A stretch of DNA of 64,000 nucleotides from positions 30,103,764 to 30,167,763 of the forward strand of contig NC_088306.1 in assembly GCF_032854445.1 (NCBI RefSeq), written 5' to 3'. Under the pieces are notes generated by a model that worked only from the letters and a program-made list of their open reading frames with translations, made no database searches and had not been told where the DNA came from. This DNA comes from Liolophura sinensis. Its lineage: Eukaryota; Mollusca; Polyplacophora; Chitonida; Chitonidae. Positions 32,404-50,631 of the stretch are shown piece by piece (position 1 is the first letter of the stretch; the number at the start of each line of letters is the position of its first letter). Position numbers and translations under genes: made by a program.

Positions 32404-32576
32404 TCCCTTGTAGTACGTGAAAAGGTTTGCCAGCAGTCTGCTGATGGAAATGGGTAAACCCCGGGCTCTGCCCGGGACCACCCACCAAAGTTCTCGCTGC
32501 CATTGTAAAAGTGAAATATCCTTGAGTACGACGTAAAAAACCCAAAAATTAAAGCAAATCAATTAAATAAATAAAT
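32404..32576 (+). mobile_element. SINE-A in the left arm of the inverted duplication
   Basis: CCGGGCTCTGCCCGGGACCA, TATCCTTGAGTACGACG and an (AAAT)n tail. Its counterpart in the right arm is the minus-strand copy at 36452-36640, so the SINE was present before the segment was duplicated. Confidence 0.9.
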
Positions 32577-32702
32577 ATGGTGTTATAGGGTAAATCTGGA
32601 CTCATTATTTTTCTCCAGCTTTAGGCATGCGTACAGCATATCCTGCTTTTTCCCTAAAACGTCATGGCAAATGTTGGAATAAACAATCGACTGGATATTT
32701 TA

Positions 32703-32790
32703 GGCCAGCATTACAAGAGTAGGACTATGTAGGCCAGCATTACAATTGTAAGACTATGTAGGCCAGCATTACAATTGTAAGACTATTAAC
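32703..32790 (+). repeat. 29-bp minisatellite, 3 copies (left arm)
   Basis: Unit GGCCAGCATTACAATTGTAA plus GACTATGTA. It is the reverse complement of the 29-bp array in the right arm (36104-36340), which has 8-9 copies. Confidence 0.9.
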
Positions 32791-33695
32791 TCGTCCGCTT
32801 AGGCAGACCATAACGAATTTGACGAAAATAGCGCATTGCAAGTTACACCTAACAACACACCGTGTAAGGCGGAGAATCGGAACCAGAGAGGTTCGCTAAG
32901 AAAGTACAAATTTCAAAATCCCCGCACAGTTCTGTAAATTTCCAAATCATGCATGTTATAATGCCATAAAAGAGATGGTTGCTTAGTAATAACCCTCCAA
33001 AAGTGCACTTTCGATCAAAAATACACTGTGATTTTAATTTACAGCATGAAGATCAAAGTTAACCAGAAAAATATCTTTACCGATATGTCAAAGTTTCGTT
33101 TTGGTTAACGTTTGTTTTCATATATAAAACATAAACTTTATAATGTGATGAGTTTTGTCATTGTTTAGCACATTTCAAATCTGTATTTCTATCATGGTTT
33201 ATCAGACATCCTCCACAGTACAGTAGAGTAACGAAGTTGCTGCGGAGAAAAGGTTGTGTATCGGGTTCGAATCTTTGTGGCACTTTTTTTTGGAAACATA
33301 CTTTTGTGTGAGTAAAGATAAAGTCTTGCATTAAGTAAGTGTTACCATTAATTAGAATGGATCAGCAATGGTATAACGTAACATTTGGCTACTATAGCAA
33401 CATCATACGTAAATCCTGGTTGAAAGCACATGTGGTCCACTAGCTGTCATTAACATGAAATGCGTAGAGAAAGTATAAGGCTTAAAGTTACATTTGTTAT
33501 ATATTTATTTAATTGATTGGCACATAAGTGCATGCTTGCCATATAACAGGGAAAGATGAGTAAAACAGGATTGAAAAAAGACATACGAATGCGTCAGCAG
33601 CTGACACACACAGGTATAGTCTGTTTCACTACATGGGGTCCACAGTTTCTTGCACTGGGACCTATTCCCAGCTTTACCATACCCGGCACTTTATT

Positions 33696-34968
33696 GGTAT
33701 ACGCACCACCCGAATGTTTGTGTGCCTAGAGCATATCCAATCCATGAAGCGTTTAGAGTTATGTCCCCTTAACTACTCCTTGTTGGTATGTATTTCGCCA
33801 TGCCAGAGGATTACACCTGGTCACCTGTATAACATTTTATTTATTTAGTTGCGGTTTGAGGTCGTACTCTTCTCTGCTGATGAACACAGCGGAAAGTGTG
33901 TGAAGGTGCTACAATCGAGCTAGAGTCCAGGTGGCATCTTTAAATTGCCCAACTGGTGCATAGGGCTACATGACTGGAGATACGTTCTCGCCGTCCTTGT
34001 ATTGGTACATTTAAGATGTATCAAAAGCCAAAATGCAAATTGAAGCAGAATGGTGGAGCTCGGAATATCTCGCCTGGCGGCATAAGTAGGCCCACGACGT
34101 TCTGGATAAGAGGGAGCATACACATTGGAAGGCAGCGCAACATATAACTATTTAAAGCAGGCGTTCTTATTGAAGGCAGTGAACGCATTTAAGTTACCCA
34201 GTCAGTTTCGTTAGTTTTCTTTACACAAGCGATACCATCGAGATCTGTAGAGCGCTCTGTCTACTGTAGAATACCCCCCCCCCCAAAATCGATTCTACAA
34301 AACGATCATTGATTCAAGTCATAACTTAAAATATCTGGTTATAATACGCAGTATGTGGCCTCACATATAACGCTTGTTCCGTGCCCCCAATCTTACTTTA
34401 TTATTACCTAATAATAAGTGTTTGCTTCTGATTATAGTTTGATTTCAGCTAAAACTGACTTTGTGAAATGTTTAAGTATTTTCTGTGAGTTCAAGTAGCT
34501 CAGTATAGAGCTGGACGAAAAAATGCACTTTAAAAACACTTTACCGAGAATGTAATAAGTGTGAATTTCCTTATATTTTTACTGACAATTCCTGTTACTG
34601 CAAGGGTCATTTCTTGTCTGGGGGACTCGGTGTATTCATCATTGTGTTAACAGTCATTTGGGCGGATGTAGACAAATACAACAAGCCGAATTCAGCACAA
34701 TTCGCAATCATTTACATGAAACCTTTTTTTGTTGATTTTCTACAGACATTAGCCTGACCGCCGTATTATACATATGCGAAAAAGTGAAATATTGCTGGGT
34801 GTGAGTACGGCGTGAAACACTTCTGAAATAGATATAACTGTTGAGTAAAGGACTGAAGACAACCCATCAAATAAGTCAGATAAACTAACCTCAGTCTATA
34901 CATCTACCATCTGGCTTTTAACATTCACTGGCTATAAGTTAGTATAAGCTATATGGACCTTTTCCAAA
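33696..34968. other. Spacer of the large inverted duplication
   Basis: About 1.27 kb lying between the arms. It contains a degenerate SINE-A 3' end on the + strand at about 34757-34826 (CCGCCGTATTATACATATGC, GAGTACGGCGTGAAACAC) and a C9 run near 34274. No gene is recognised. Confidence 0.6.
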
Positions 34969-36103
34969 AATAAAGGACCTAGTATGGTATGGCGGGGAAT
35001 CGGTCCCAGTGCAAGAAACTGTGGACCTCGAGAAGTGAAACTGAATCTAGCTGTGAGTGACAGCTGCTGACACACTGGTAAGTCTTTTTTCAGTTCTGTT
35101 TTACTCGCCTTTTTCTGTTATCTGGCAAGCATACGGCTTATAAACGTCCAAACATGCATTGAAACGATGTATAGGTCATACAACTGACAAATTGTAGCCG
35201 GCTCCAATCACATTGAAATATATATATTTTTTTTGGAATAGACACTGTGGTTATGAAAATCACTGCACTACAAATGTAACTTTCTGAAATATTATTGAGC
35301 ACGCAGTTATGCACCAAGCAATTAAATAAATACATAACAAATGTAACTTTCAGTCTTATACTTTTTCTACGCATTACATGCTAATGTTAACGATAGCTAG
35401 TGGACCACATGTGCTCTCAACCAGAATTCACGTATGATGTCGCTATAGTAGGCAAATGTTACGTTATACCGTAGCTTATCCATTCTAATTTATGATAACA
35501 CTTAGGCTACTTAATGCAAGACGGTCTTTATCTTTACTCACACAAAAGTATGTTTCCAAAGAAAAAAAAAGGCCACAAAGATTCGAAACCGATACACAAC
35601 CTTTTCTCCGCAGCGACTTTGTTAGTCCACTGTACTGTGGAGGATGTCTGATAAACCAAGGCAGAAATACAGATTTGAAATGTGCTAAAATTAGACAAAA
35701 CTCATCACATTATAAAGTTTATGGTTTATGTATGAAGACAAACGTTAACCAAAACGAAACTTTGACCCCACATAGAAATACACACATGAAGATTTCGGTA
35801 AAGGTATTTTTCTGATTAACGTAAACTGTAATTTAACGGTAAATTTAAATCACACTTGCCTTGTTTGAACAAAAAATGGTATTTTTCATCGAGAGTGCAT
35901 TTTGGAGGGTTATTACTAAGCAACCATCTCTTTTATGGTATTAAAACTTGCATGAGTGCTTGGACCAAGCTTTATACTTCAGAATCCGAAATTCCGAAAC
36001 AGAACAGTGTTTCTCCGCCTTATCGTACCAGGTCCTTTGTCAGTTATGAGACATTTACCATGAGACATTTTCGTCAAATTCATCATAATCTGCGGACGAG
36101 CTC

Positions 36104-36345
36104 ATAGTCTCACTAATGTAATGCCGGCCTAAATAGTCTCACTAATGTAATGCCGGCCTACATAGTCTCACTAATGTAATGCCGGCCTACATAGTCTCAC
36201 TAATGTAATGCCGGCCTAAATAGTCTCACTAATGTAATGCCGGCCTACATAGTCTCACTAATGTAATGCCGGCCTAAATAGTCTCACTAATGTAATGCCG
36301 GCTTACATAGTCTCACTAAAGTAATGCCGGCCTAAAATATCCAGT
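36104..36345 (+). repeat. 29-bp minisatellite, 8-9 copies (right arm)
   Basis: Unit ATAGTCTCACTAATGTAATG plus CCGGCCTAA/C. The units are very uniform, in contrast with the general divergence of the arms, and the copy number is about three times that of the left arm. Confidence 0.95.
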
Positions 36346-36451
36346 CCATTGTTCAATCCTACATTTGCTATGACTTTGTAAGGAAAAAGCAGGATATGCC
36401 ATGCACGTCTAAAGCTGGAGAAAAATAACGAGTCCAGATTTACACTATAAC

Positions 36452-36640
36452 GCCATATTTATTTATTTATTTATTTGTTTGTTTGATTGATTTAATTTTG
36501 TTTTATTTACGAAACACTCAAGGATATTTCACTTCTACAATGGCAGCCAGAACTATGGTGGGAGGGTCATAGCAGAGCCCGTGGTAAACCCACGGCAATC
36601 CGCAGATTACTGGCAAAACTTTTCACGTACTACAAAAGAA
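36452..36640 (-). mobile_element. SINE-A in the right arm of the inverted duplication
   Basis: Minus strand: TTATTTATTTGTTTG tail, CTCAAGGATATTTCACTTCT, ACAATGGCAGCCAGAACTATG, ACCCACGGCAATCCGCAG. Counterpart of 32404-32576. Confidence 0.9.
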
Positions 36641-36652
36641 AAGAGATCTCAT

Positions 36653-39005
36653 TAGACGCCACTGTGACAAAAGATTAGGCTAGTTTAAAGTTATGTTGAC
36701 GACAGGTGTCCCCGGTACCCTTCTTGTACTTGGGGAGGTGGAAAGATTTCCTTCTGGTTCTGACCGGTTTCTTTCCCCGTCTTTTGCTGAGTGGAATATT
36801 TTTCTAATTTGAAATACCCATGGAATACCCATGGAAAGAAAAACAGCATGTATATGCTCCGGTTTAGTGCGTGATTGGTCTGACATTAGGGTTCGTAAAG
36901 TTTTGTTCGACCAGGGATGGCCCAAACAAAGGTCAGAGTGCGCTCCATTGAAAAACCTAACGCAGTTGCCATGGCAGTTTGTCGTACGGTTCCGCTATTT
37001 ATTTGTTATTGCTTGCTTTTTCACTTATGTATGACGCCACCATAACATGCCTGGATAACTTCCAGACTGAAGGCCGCAGTCCAGCTGCTAGAGCTGGATT
37101 TGAACGCGGGACCGACAGTTGGTCAAGGGCTAGTACATGGTCTATACTGCGGCGATGGCTCCTCTTCTAAATTATAATAATAGGCTGGATAAAACGCTAA
37201 ATTAAGAATATAAGCCTACGTGTCTTCTCTTTTATTTTACATTTAATTTGTTCACGTTTCTATATGTACATCTACAAAAACACGTTAAAGTTGGAGCTGA
37301 GACACCAGTGCCCTACACATGGTCTTTAAAAACACTTTAGTGAGAACTTGAGTCATTGAGCGCCTTTCTAGTCGACCACGTGATCCAGTATATGTAGGTC
37401 AACTAACATCGTATTTGGATCAGTCGTTGTACTATAAATCATTAATTAATATCCCATCACGTGATATCAACATGACCTTGCAACACCTTGAGGACCTCAT
37501 TCATCGCTTGATCCTGGTACATGATGACGTCATATGTCCGTCCTGCAGCCACTGGATTGGTGACAACAGGTTTTTATCATGTCTGGTTGTCGGACTTTGC
37601 ACCCAGTTAAAACCTGTTCTGGAAGCCTCTTATTGATCCTGAACCGGTACGTGCTGGGCCTGCTTGTTTTTAAAGATGAGTGTTTAACAGCTGCTTATGT
37701 AGCGCTAATTCGTCACACCCTGGAAAATAACCGGACGGAAAATTCCGGTCTTTGATACGTTGTGTGCACGTGAGTGCTTATTAAATGAGTACAGCATTCA
37801 ATTTATACCAGTCCGGTTTTCTCGAAATTTTTCTCGCAAGGTTATGGGAGGCTATACCTTCACTCTTATCAGTTTTGGCGCTACCTGTACACAATTTGAT
37901 TTTATGTATAGATTATGCGCACACACAGACTAGGCCTGTAACGGGCCCATTCCACAGAACAAATTTGGGAAATTATGATTGTAGAACTTGCAGACACCTA
38001 AGCCCTGTTATATGAACAGAAAAAAAAAATGAAAAAAAAAATGGAAAAAAAAGTAAGCATTGTAGTGCGGTTTCAGATTTCATGTCAATAGAGAAATAAA
38101 TAAATACAAAAAAAAATAAAAGAAAGTAAAACGATAAACCCGAAACTTTGTAATGTTATGTTACCCCCAAGACAACTAGGTTAAATTCAAGATTTTTTCA
38201 TCAGTATTATTTCATCAATAACATGTTGATTTTTAACACCATCATTTCTCATCATATCGTCAGTAGTGTACGCCAGATGATGGCCCCAGGCTGTATCTGG
38301 ACAACCAAGTCAAGCAGAGGATGGACGAACCAATGTGGCCAAGTAAGAAAAATTAAAAAAAAAAATTGGTGAACAAAAAAGAATTCAGTTTAATACAAAA
38401 ACTGAAACACACCAAATAAAACAAATGATCGGGGTAATTAGTCTGACATCGATAGGAACATTTTGAGAAGTCCGTGAATAAAATAACGTAATTAAAACTC
38501 ATTGAATTAAACTAGTGAGAAATAGTAGTTGTAAAACCTTTCGGCCTGAGTCTTCAAATATAAACACCTAACATGTCAAAAATGTTTTTTTATTTTTATT
38601 TTTTTTTATCAAACAACAGCTGCAATGAAATGATGTTTGTATATACATACAAAAAGTAAAACAAAATCTGTTTCACTCCCACTCCGGGGGTGGGGTGTGG
38701 TGGGGTGTGGTGGTGGTGCATGAAGTAGAACAGCTTTCTAAACATTGCCTTATGTCACCAGGTATCTGGTGACCTGTTTTGAAAAAAAGACACGAAATCG
38801 CTTTGAAAACTTGCGAATAAGCATGTATAACCTTACAATTCATAGTCATTAGATGCACGTGAACACGTGCACGCGCACATTGTTCTGTTGTATTCTCTTT
38901 TATTGCGGTTCAAAAGCTAAGCTATTTCCCAGATATATGCTTTTATATCAAACTATACGTAACGAGACAGACTTCTGTATATGGACAAGGCCTGTTTACT
39001 TGCAC
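36653..39005. other. Long stretch without a recognisable gene
   Basis: On the minus strand a tRNA-like head lies at about 37060-37145 (B box within CGCGTTCAAATCCAGC), which looks like the start of a SINE. A/T-homopolymer-rich sequence fills 38020-38120 and 38340-38620. A GGGGTGTGGTGGGGTGTGGT patch lies at 38690-38720. Short open frames at 37640-37740 and 37785-38015 are interrupted and not recognisable. Confidence 0.5.
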
Positions 39006-39008
39006 AGC

Positions 39009-39098
39009 GATTGGCTGAAGTCGCAGACGGATATCTGTGACGTATACAGCGACGTAAGGAACAGTGATGAATGAAGGCAGAGCACATATGTATAAATA
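39009..39098 (+). promoter_or_regulatory. Probable core promoter of the SSAT gene
   Basis: TATAAATAG lies at 39091-39099, about 195 bp upstream of the start codon. Upstream of it are an inverted CCAAT box in GATTGGCT (39009-39016) and a CRE-like TGACGTAT (39038-39045) followed by GACGTAAG (39051). The spacing of CCAAT and CRE some 50-80 bp before a TATA box is typical of inducible animal promoters. Transcription would start near 39120. SSAT genes are induced by polyamines and stress in other animals; induction here is inference. Confidence 0.65.
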
Positions 39099-39285
39099 GC
39101 ACAGCTGTACAACGTATTCATACACAAGTCCCAGAAGGATCCGTGCTGATATCTCAGGATCAACAAAATACTTTGGTGTTTGCTCGTTTGTTATACAGGA
39201 GATTTAAAACACTTCAAATTTGTTGGTCTCCATTTGTAGAATTTCGTTTGAACATTTTTTGTTTTGTTAGTTGTAAATTATATAA

Positions 39286-47188
<7,903 letters not shown>

Positions 47189-48540
47189 ACAAGACCCGCG
47201 TGTATTTTTGACATTCAAGCAATTTAAGGCAACGCGAAGAACAATATGTGTTGCCTTATATGTGGTACAAGGTGATGGAGAGGCAGGGAAGATTTGCTTC
47301 GCAGTAGGCCTACGTATGCATTGCTCTCAGAGAAAATTGGCATAGGCACCACGTGTGCACGAATTGTTAAAGTGTGCAGACAGTACTCCTGTGGAGTGTT
47401 TCATCCAGACCCCAGCTACATGTGCTCAATCCTTTAGGAGATACACTGAGTTAGACCACCAGGCTATTGTTTCTTGGACTGTAGATGAACACGTGGCCCA
47501 TTTAAACGTCATTTATTAAAATACTCTGAATATGGCATCTTGCCGAATGTGTTTGCAGGAAGCGTGTATAAGGAATGTACAGTCCCTGATTACCAGCAAA
47601 GAACACACTCTTATAATAATCGACAAATTCTTACTGGAAAGAATGCTGCTATGGATGTATTCAGTAAGACATCTGTGACAATATATTGGTTTGCTGGTTT
47701 TTCCTTGCATTCGTCAGGCACAGAACATTGATTGAGTCAAGCGGAAATTACCTTGGTATGGAAGTCTCCTTTGCTGGAGGTATTTTTAGTTGCCGTTCAG
47801 TAGACGATCATTAAATAAGTGAAAATGAAACGTGTTTCCCCGTCCTCCAGAGTTTCCCATACTTTTCCGTCACAGGGCGGCAACTCGTATACATACATAA
47901 TTTATTTGTATGTAAAACTATCATCTGAATTTTGCTCAACTTTGCCATCTAATGCTCTGATTGAATGTGAGCTCCATTACTGACTGCAATAATGTCTTCT
48001 AGTCTGGGACTGCACAGTATTTTTATTCAGAAATGTACATTAAATTTTAACTCAAAATTTAGACAAATCTCAGACAAAAAAGTCGTAAAAGATCTAGTCC
48101 ATTGAACAAGTAATAGAGCTACTGTCTCTCTCCTAAAGACTGTGATTTGTGATCAAATGATTTATTGCTCTCTAGTGTTGTCTTGTGTTGTTTACTCGTT
48201 TGTAGTTATCCGAACTTTTTGAAAAACTCAAAATTATCAATGATAATCGAATGTCTGTTAACTTATTTCAAATATATAGTCGCTTTTTGTATAAGTGAGA
48301 AATGTGTTAAAACCGGAGACGGGCTTTATACAATATTTTTTTTTTTAAATTGATGTTTTTGTTTTAAACGACTTGTTAATATTCCTTGCCATGCAATTGT
48401 TAAGGTACGCATAAGCCAGTTATGAACGTTTAAGTGGGGCACCGATCAAATCATATTGTAGACAAACAAAAACAAATGGCTGAATTTATGCCTATTTTAA
48501 AGTAATGTACAGTTTTCAGGCAGTCTGTGGTATTTTTAGT
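47189..48540. other. SSAT 3' UTR and flank
   Basis: No further gene. ATTAAA occurs at 47515, about 47811 and 48033 as possible poly(A) signals; the first AATAAA is near 48868. Confidence 0.45.
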
Positions 48541-48545
48541 TTGCT

Positions 48546-48660
48546 GCATGAAAATATGAGTTAAATTTTAGTAAGCGATATTGATCTTAAGCCTAAAATT
48601 TTATTTATTTATGTATTGAGCTCAATATCGCTTACAAAAATTTAGCTCATATTTTCAAGC
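48546..48660. repeat. Imperfect hairpin: 39-bp arms, 37-nt loop
   Basis: 48546-48584 (GCATGAAAATATGAGTTAAA to GCGATATTGA) is the reverse complement of 48622-48660 with three mismatches. It could be a small foldback element or a hairpin RNA precursor. No miRNA seed was recognised. Confidence 0.85.
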
Positions 48661-50150
48661 ATACAGTCGCTCATTCATTTGCTTAAATTTAAACATAAGG
48701 TATACTTATCTATATTCCATATGGGAGCTTGACTATACTGCCTTCTGCCATGGTTTTTTCGTTTACATTATCACAGCTGTACTACAACTCAAACACCAGA
48801 CTCTGATTGACTTCTTTTAAAAGTGCACCAAGCAAAGAATAGGTTGTGATATGAAATACTAACGGAATAAAATATTGACAAGTTTAATCCATTAATACGT
48901 CCGTCTGTCGGGGCCTTTGTGACAACAAGGATATGACTACCCTCGTGTTGTCGTTCGTGCAGTCTAACTTTCGTTGAAGACCGCCGGAGTTCCACAAATG
49001 TGGTGAGCATGTCTGCACGTTACAAGCTTAGATTATTGGTTTTGTGGGTCCTGTAATGGTTTAGTACTCTTGATTCTTCCACACATAAAAATAAATTGGA
49101 AAAATAAATTGGAATAAATGAAAGCGGCGGCCTATTAAGCTTGAAGCAGAGCGACCTCCAAGACCTATATGAGGTAATAATATGTTATACTTTGACTTTT
49201 GCGTCGTACATAACGTTTCAATCACGTCACGACGAAATGAGGTAATACACGTGATTGTGTGTACATGTAAATAGTGTCATGTCAGCGATAAAATGGTCTG
49301 CAGAGTCAAAAACATAGAATTTCTATACAACAGAGGGTAGAATGTCTATTCAGCCCTCAACATCAATAGATTTTGGCACATCAAGAAAGACAGCAGAGAA
49401 GCTGGTTATGTGAAGAGTTCATTTTTTTAAGCATACGTTTATTGATACACAACATGCCCAGACAGTCTAGATTATACAAGTATTTTAGAAAAGGATATTT
49501 ACTGTCATGGTTTTTGTGGCAACCATTGCAATCATCTCAGGTATGAGCGCCTTGCTCTGCGACATTTCAGATTCACAATGAGGAAGACAGGTGTGCTGTG
49601 CGGAGCAGCTATGACCTTAGGTTAAACTTAGCGAAGGGGAACAGGCTGTAAAAGTACAGAGACAGGAAAACGAGAATAAAGACGCCAGAGCAAGCCTAGA
49701 ACATCTCGGCGGTTTGTAACTTGTCTCGGTGAAACGCCATATTATAATCACTTGAATCAAGTTCAAACACAACGCCCTTTCACCTCGATAACGCGGTCAG
49801 GGATGTTGACAAGAGGTCAGTTTTTATGAATCGCCTTGACTATGGTGGTTCGGGCTATAAAAGTTTTGATCTGTTTCCCCGATATTATTTACACAGACAG
49901 TACAAGTGGAACAGAGCTTACCTAGTGCATATATAAAAAGCTCCACTGAATTTGAAATAGCATTTTTGCCAAGTTTCAAATATCATTTTAAAAAACCGAG
50001 CCCCGTTGCCCGTGATTTGTCCGGACCCGATGAACTAACCAGTGTGTACTGGAAAAAATGATTTTATCCCACCATGCCGACAAAGAAGTAATATAAAAGA
50101 ATACACAAGACAATACACGTGCTATCTGAATTCTTTGTTTCTGCCCTGTA
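48661..50150. other. No gene recognised
   Basis: Single-copy sequence without SINEs or tandem repeats that I could identify. Confidence 0.4.
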
Positions 50151-50154
50151 CAGT

Positions 50155-50428
50155 CTATAAATATAATTTAAAAAGGTACAGCATAGAGACTAAGATCAGA
50201 GCAGCGACGACAGTGTGATAGCTGGCAATTGTCACATTTAACCAGTGAAATACAGCCTCTTGTCAGTTTACCTCAGTGTTTATGCAAATGCTTAAATAGT
50301 AGCAAAATACACGCTACCTAGCATTATGAAGTAAGAAGAATTAGGTAAAAAATGCAGTGATGTTAAATGCAATATATGAGACATCACTGATCTAGAATTA
50401 ATAAAAATGCTATGTTGTCATCACAAAC
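50155..50428 (+). repeat. Interspersed repeat family C, copy 7
   Basis: TATAAATATAATTTAAAAAG start, GCAGCGACGACAGTGTGATA, GCTGGCAATTGTCACATTTA, CTTGTCAGTTTACCTCAGTG, ATTAGGTAAAAAATGCAGTG, ACATCACTGATCTAGAATTA and the ATGCTATGTTGTCATCAC end. The most complete copy (about 270 bp) and a good consensus seed. Confidence 0.85.
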
Positions 50429-50474
50429 CCAGGACAAGTAGGACTACTGATATAATGTAGATGCTCACACCATA

Positions 50475-50631
50475 GAGGTATATATGGATATATACTTCCG
50501 TGTATGGAGGTATATATGGATATATACTTCCATGTATGAAGGTATATATGGACATGTACTTCCATGTATGGAAGTATATATGGATATATACTTCCATGTT
50601 TAGAGGTATATATGGATATATATCTCCATCT
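50475..50631 (+). repeat. 32-bp minisatellite of near-palindromic units, ~5 copies
   Basis: Unit GAGGTATATATGGATATATA plus CTTCCATGTATG. Each unit is nearly self-complementary; in the fourth, GGAAGTATAT and ATATACTTCC pair around ATGGAT (50570-50595). The array could extrude a ladder of cruciforms. Confidence 0.9.

Larger units (their letters stand above)
32391..33695 (+). repeat. Inverted duplication, left arm
   Basis: The arm is reverse-complementary to 34969-36652 with scattered substitutions and indels. Matched pairs include GTAGTACGTGAAAAG (32411 with about 36633), TGCTTTTTCCCTAAAACGTC-like, GCGGAGAAAAGGTTGTGTAT (33241 with about 35606) and CCACAGTTTCTTGCACTGGG (33640 with about 35020). 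It contains a truncated SINE-A (32404-32576), three 29-bp repeats (32703-32790) and a tRNA-like patch with B box GGGTTCGAATC near 33262. No coding frame is conserved in both arms. Confidence 0.9.
34969..36652 (-). repeat. Inverted duplication, right arm
   Basis: Reverse complement of 32391-33695. It is about 380 bp longer, mainly from expansion of the 29-bp array and an extra segment at about 35140-35285 that the left arm lacks. The open frame at 35492-35815 lies in this arm and is disrupted in the other, so it is not treated as a gene. Confidence 0.9.

Noticed and set aside
35492-35815. 107-codon frame as a possible gene
   Set aside because: Inside the right arm of the inverted duplication and not preserved in the left arm.
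37640-38015. Possible decayed coding segment (frames with LVFKDECLTAAYVALIRHTL)
   Set aside because: Interrupted by stops, no family recognised, no splice sites; could be a pseudogene but cannot be supported.
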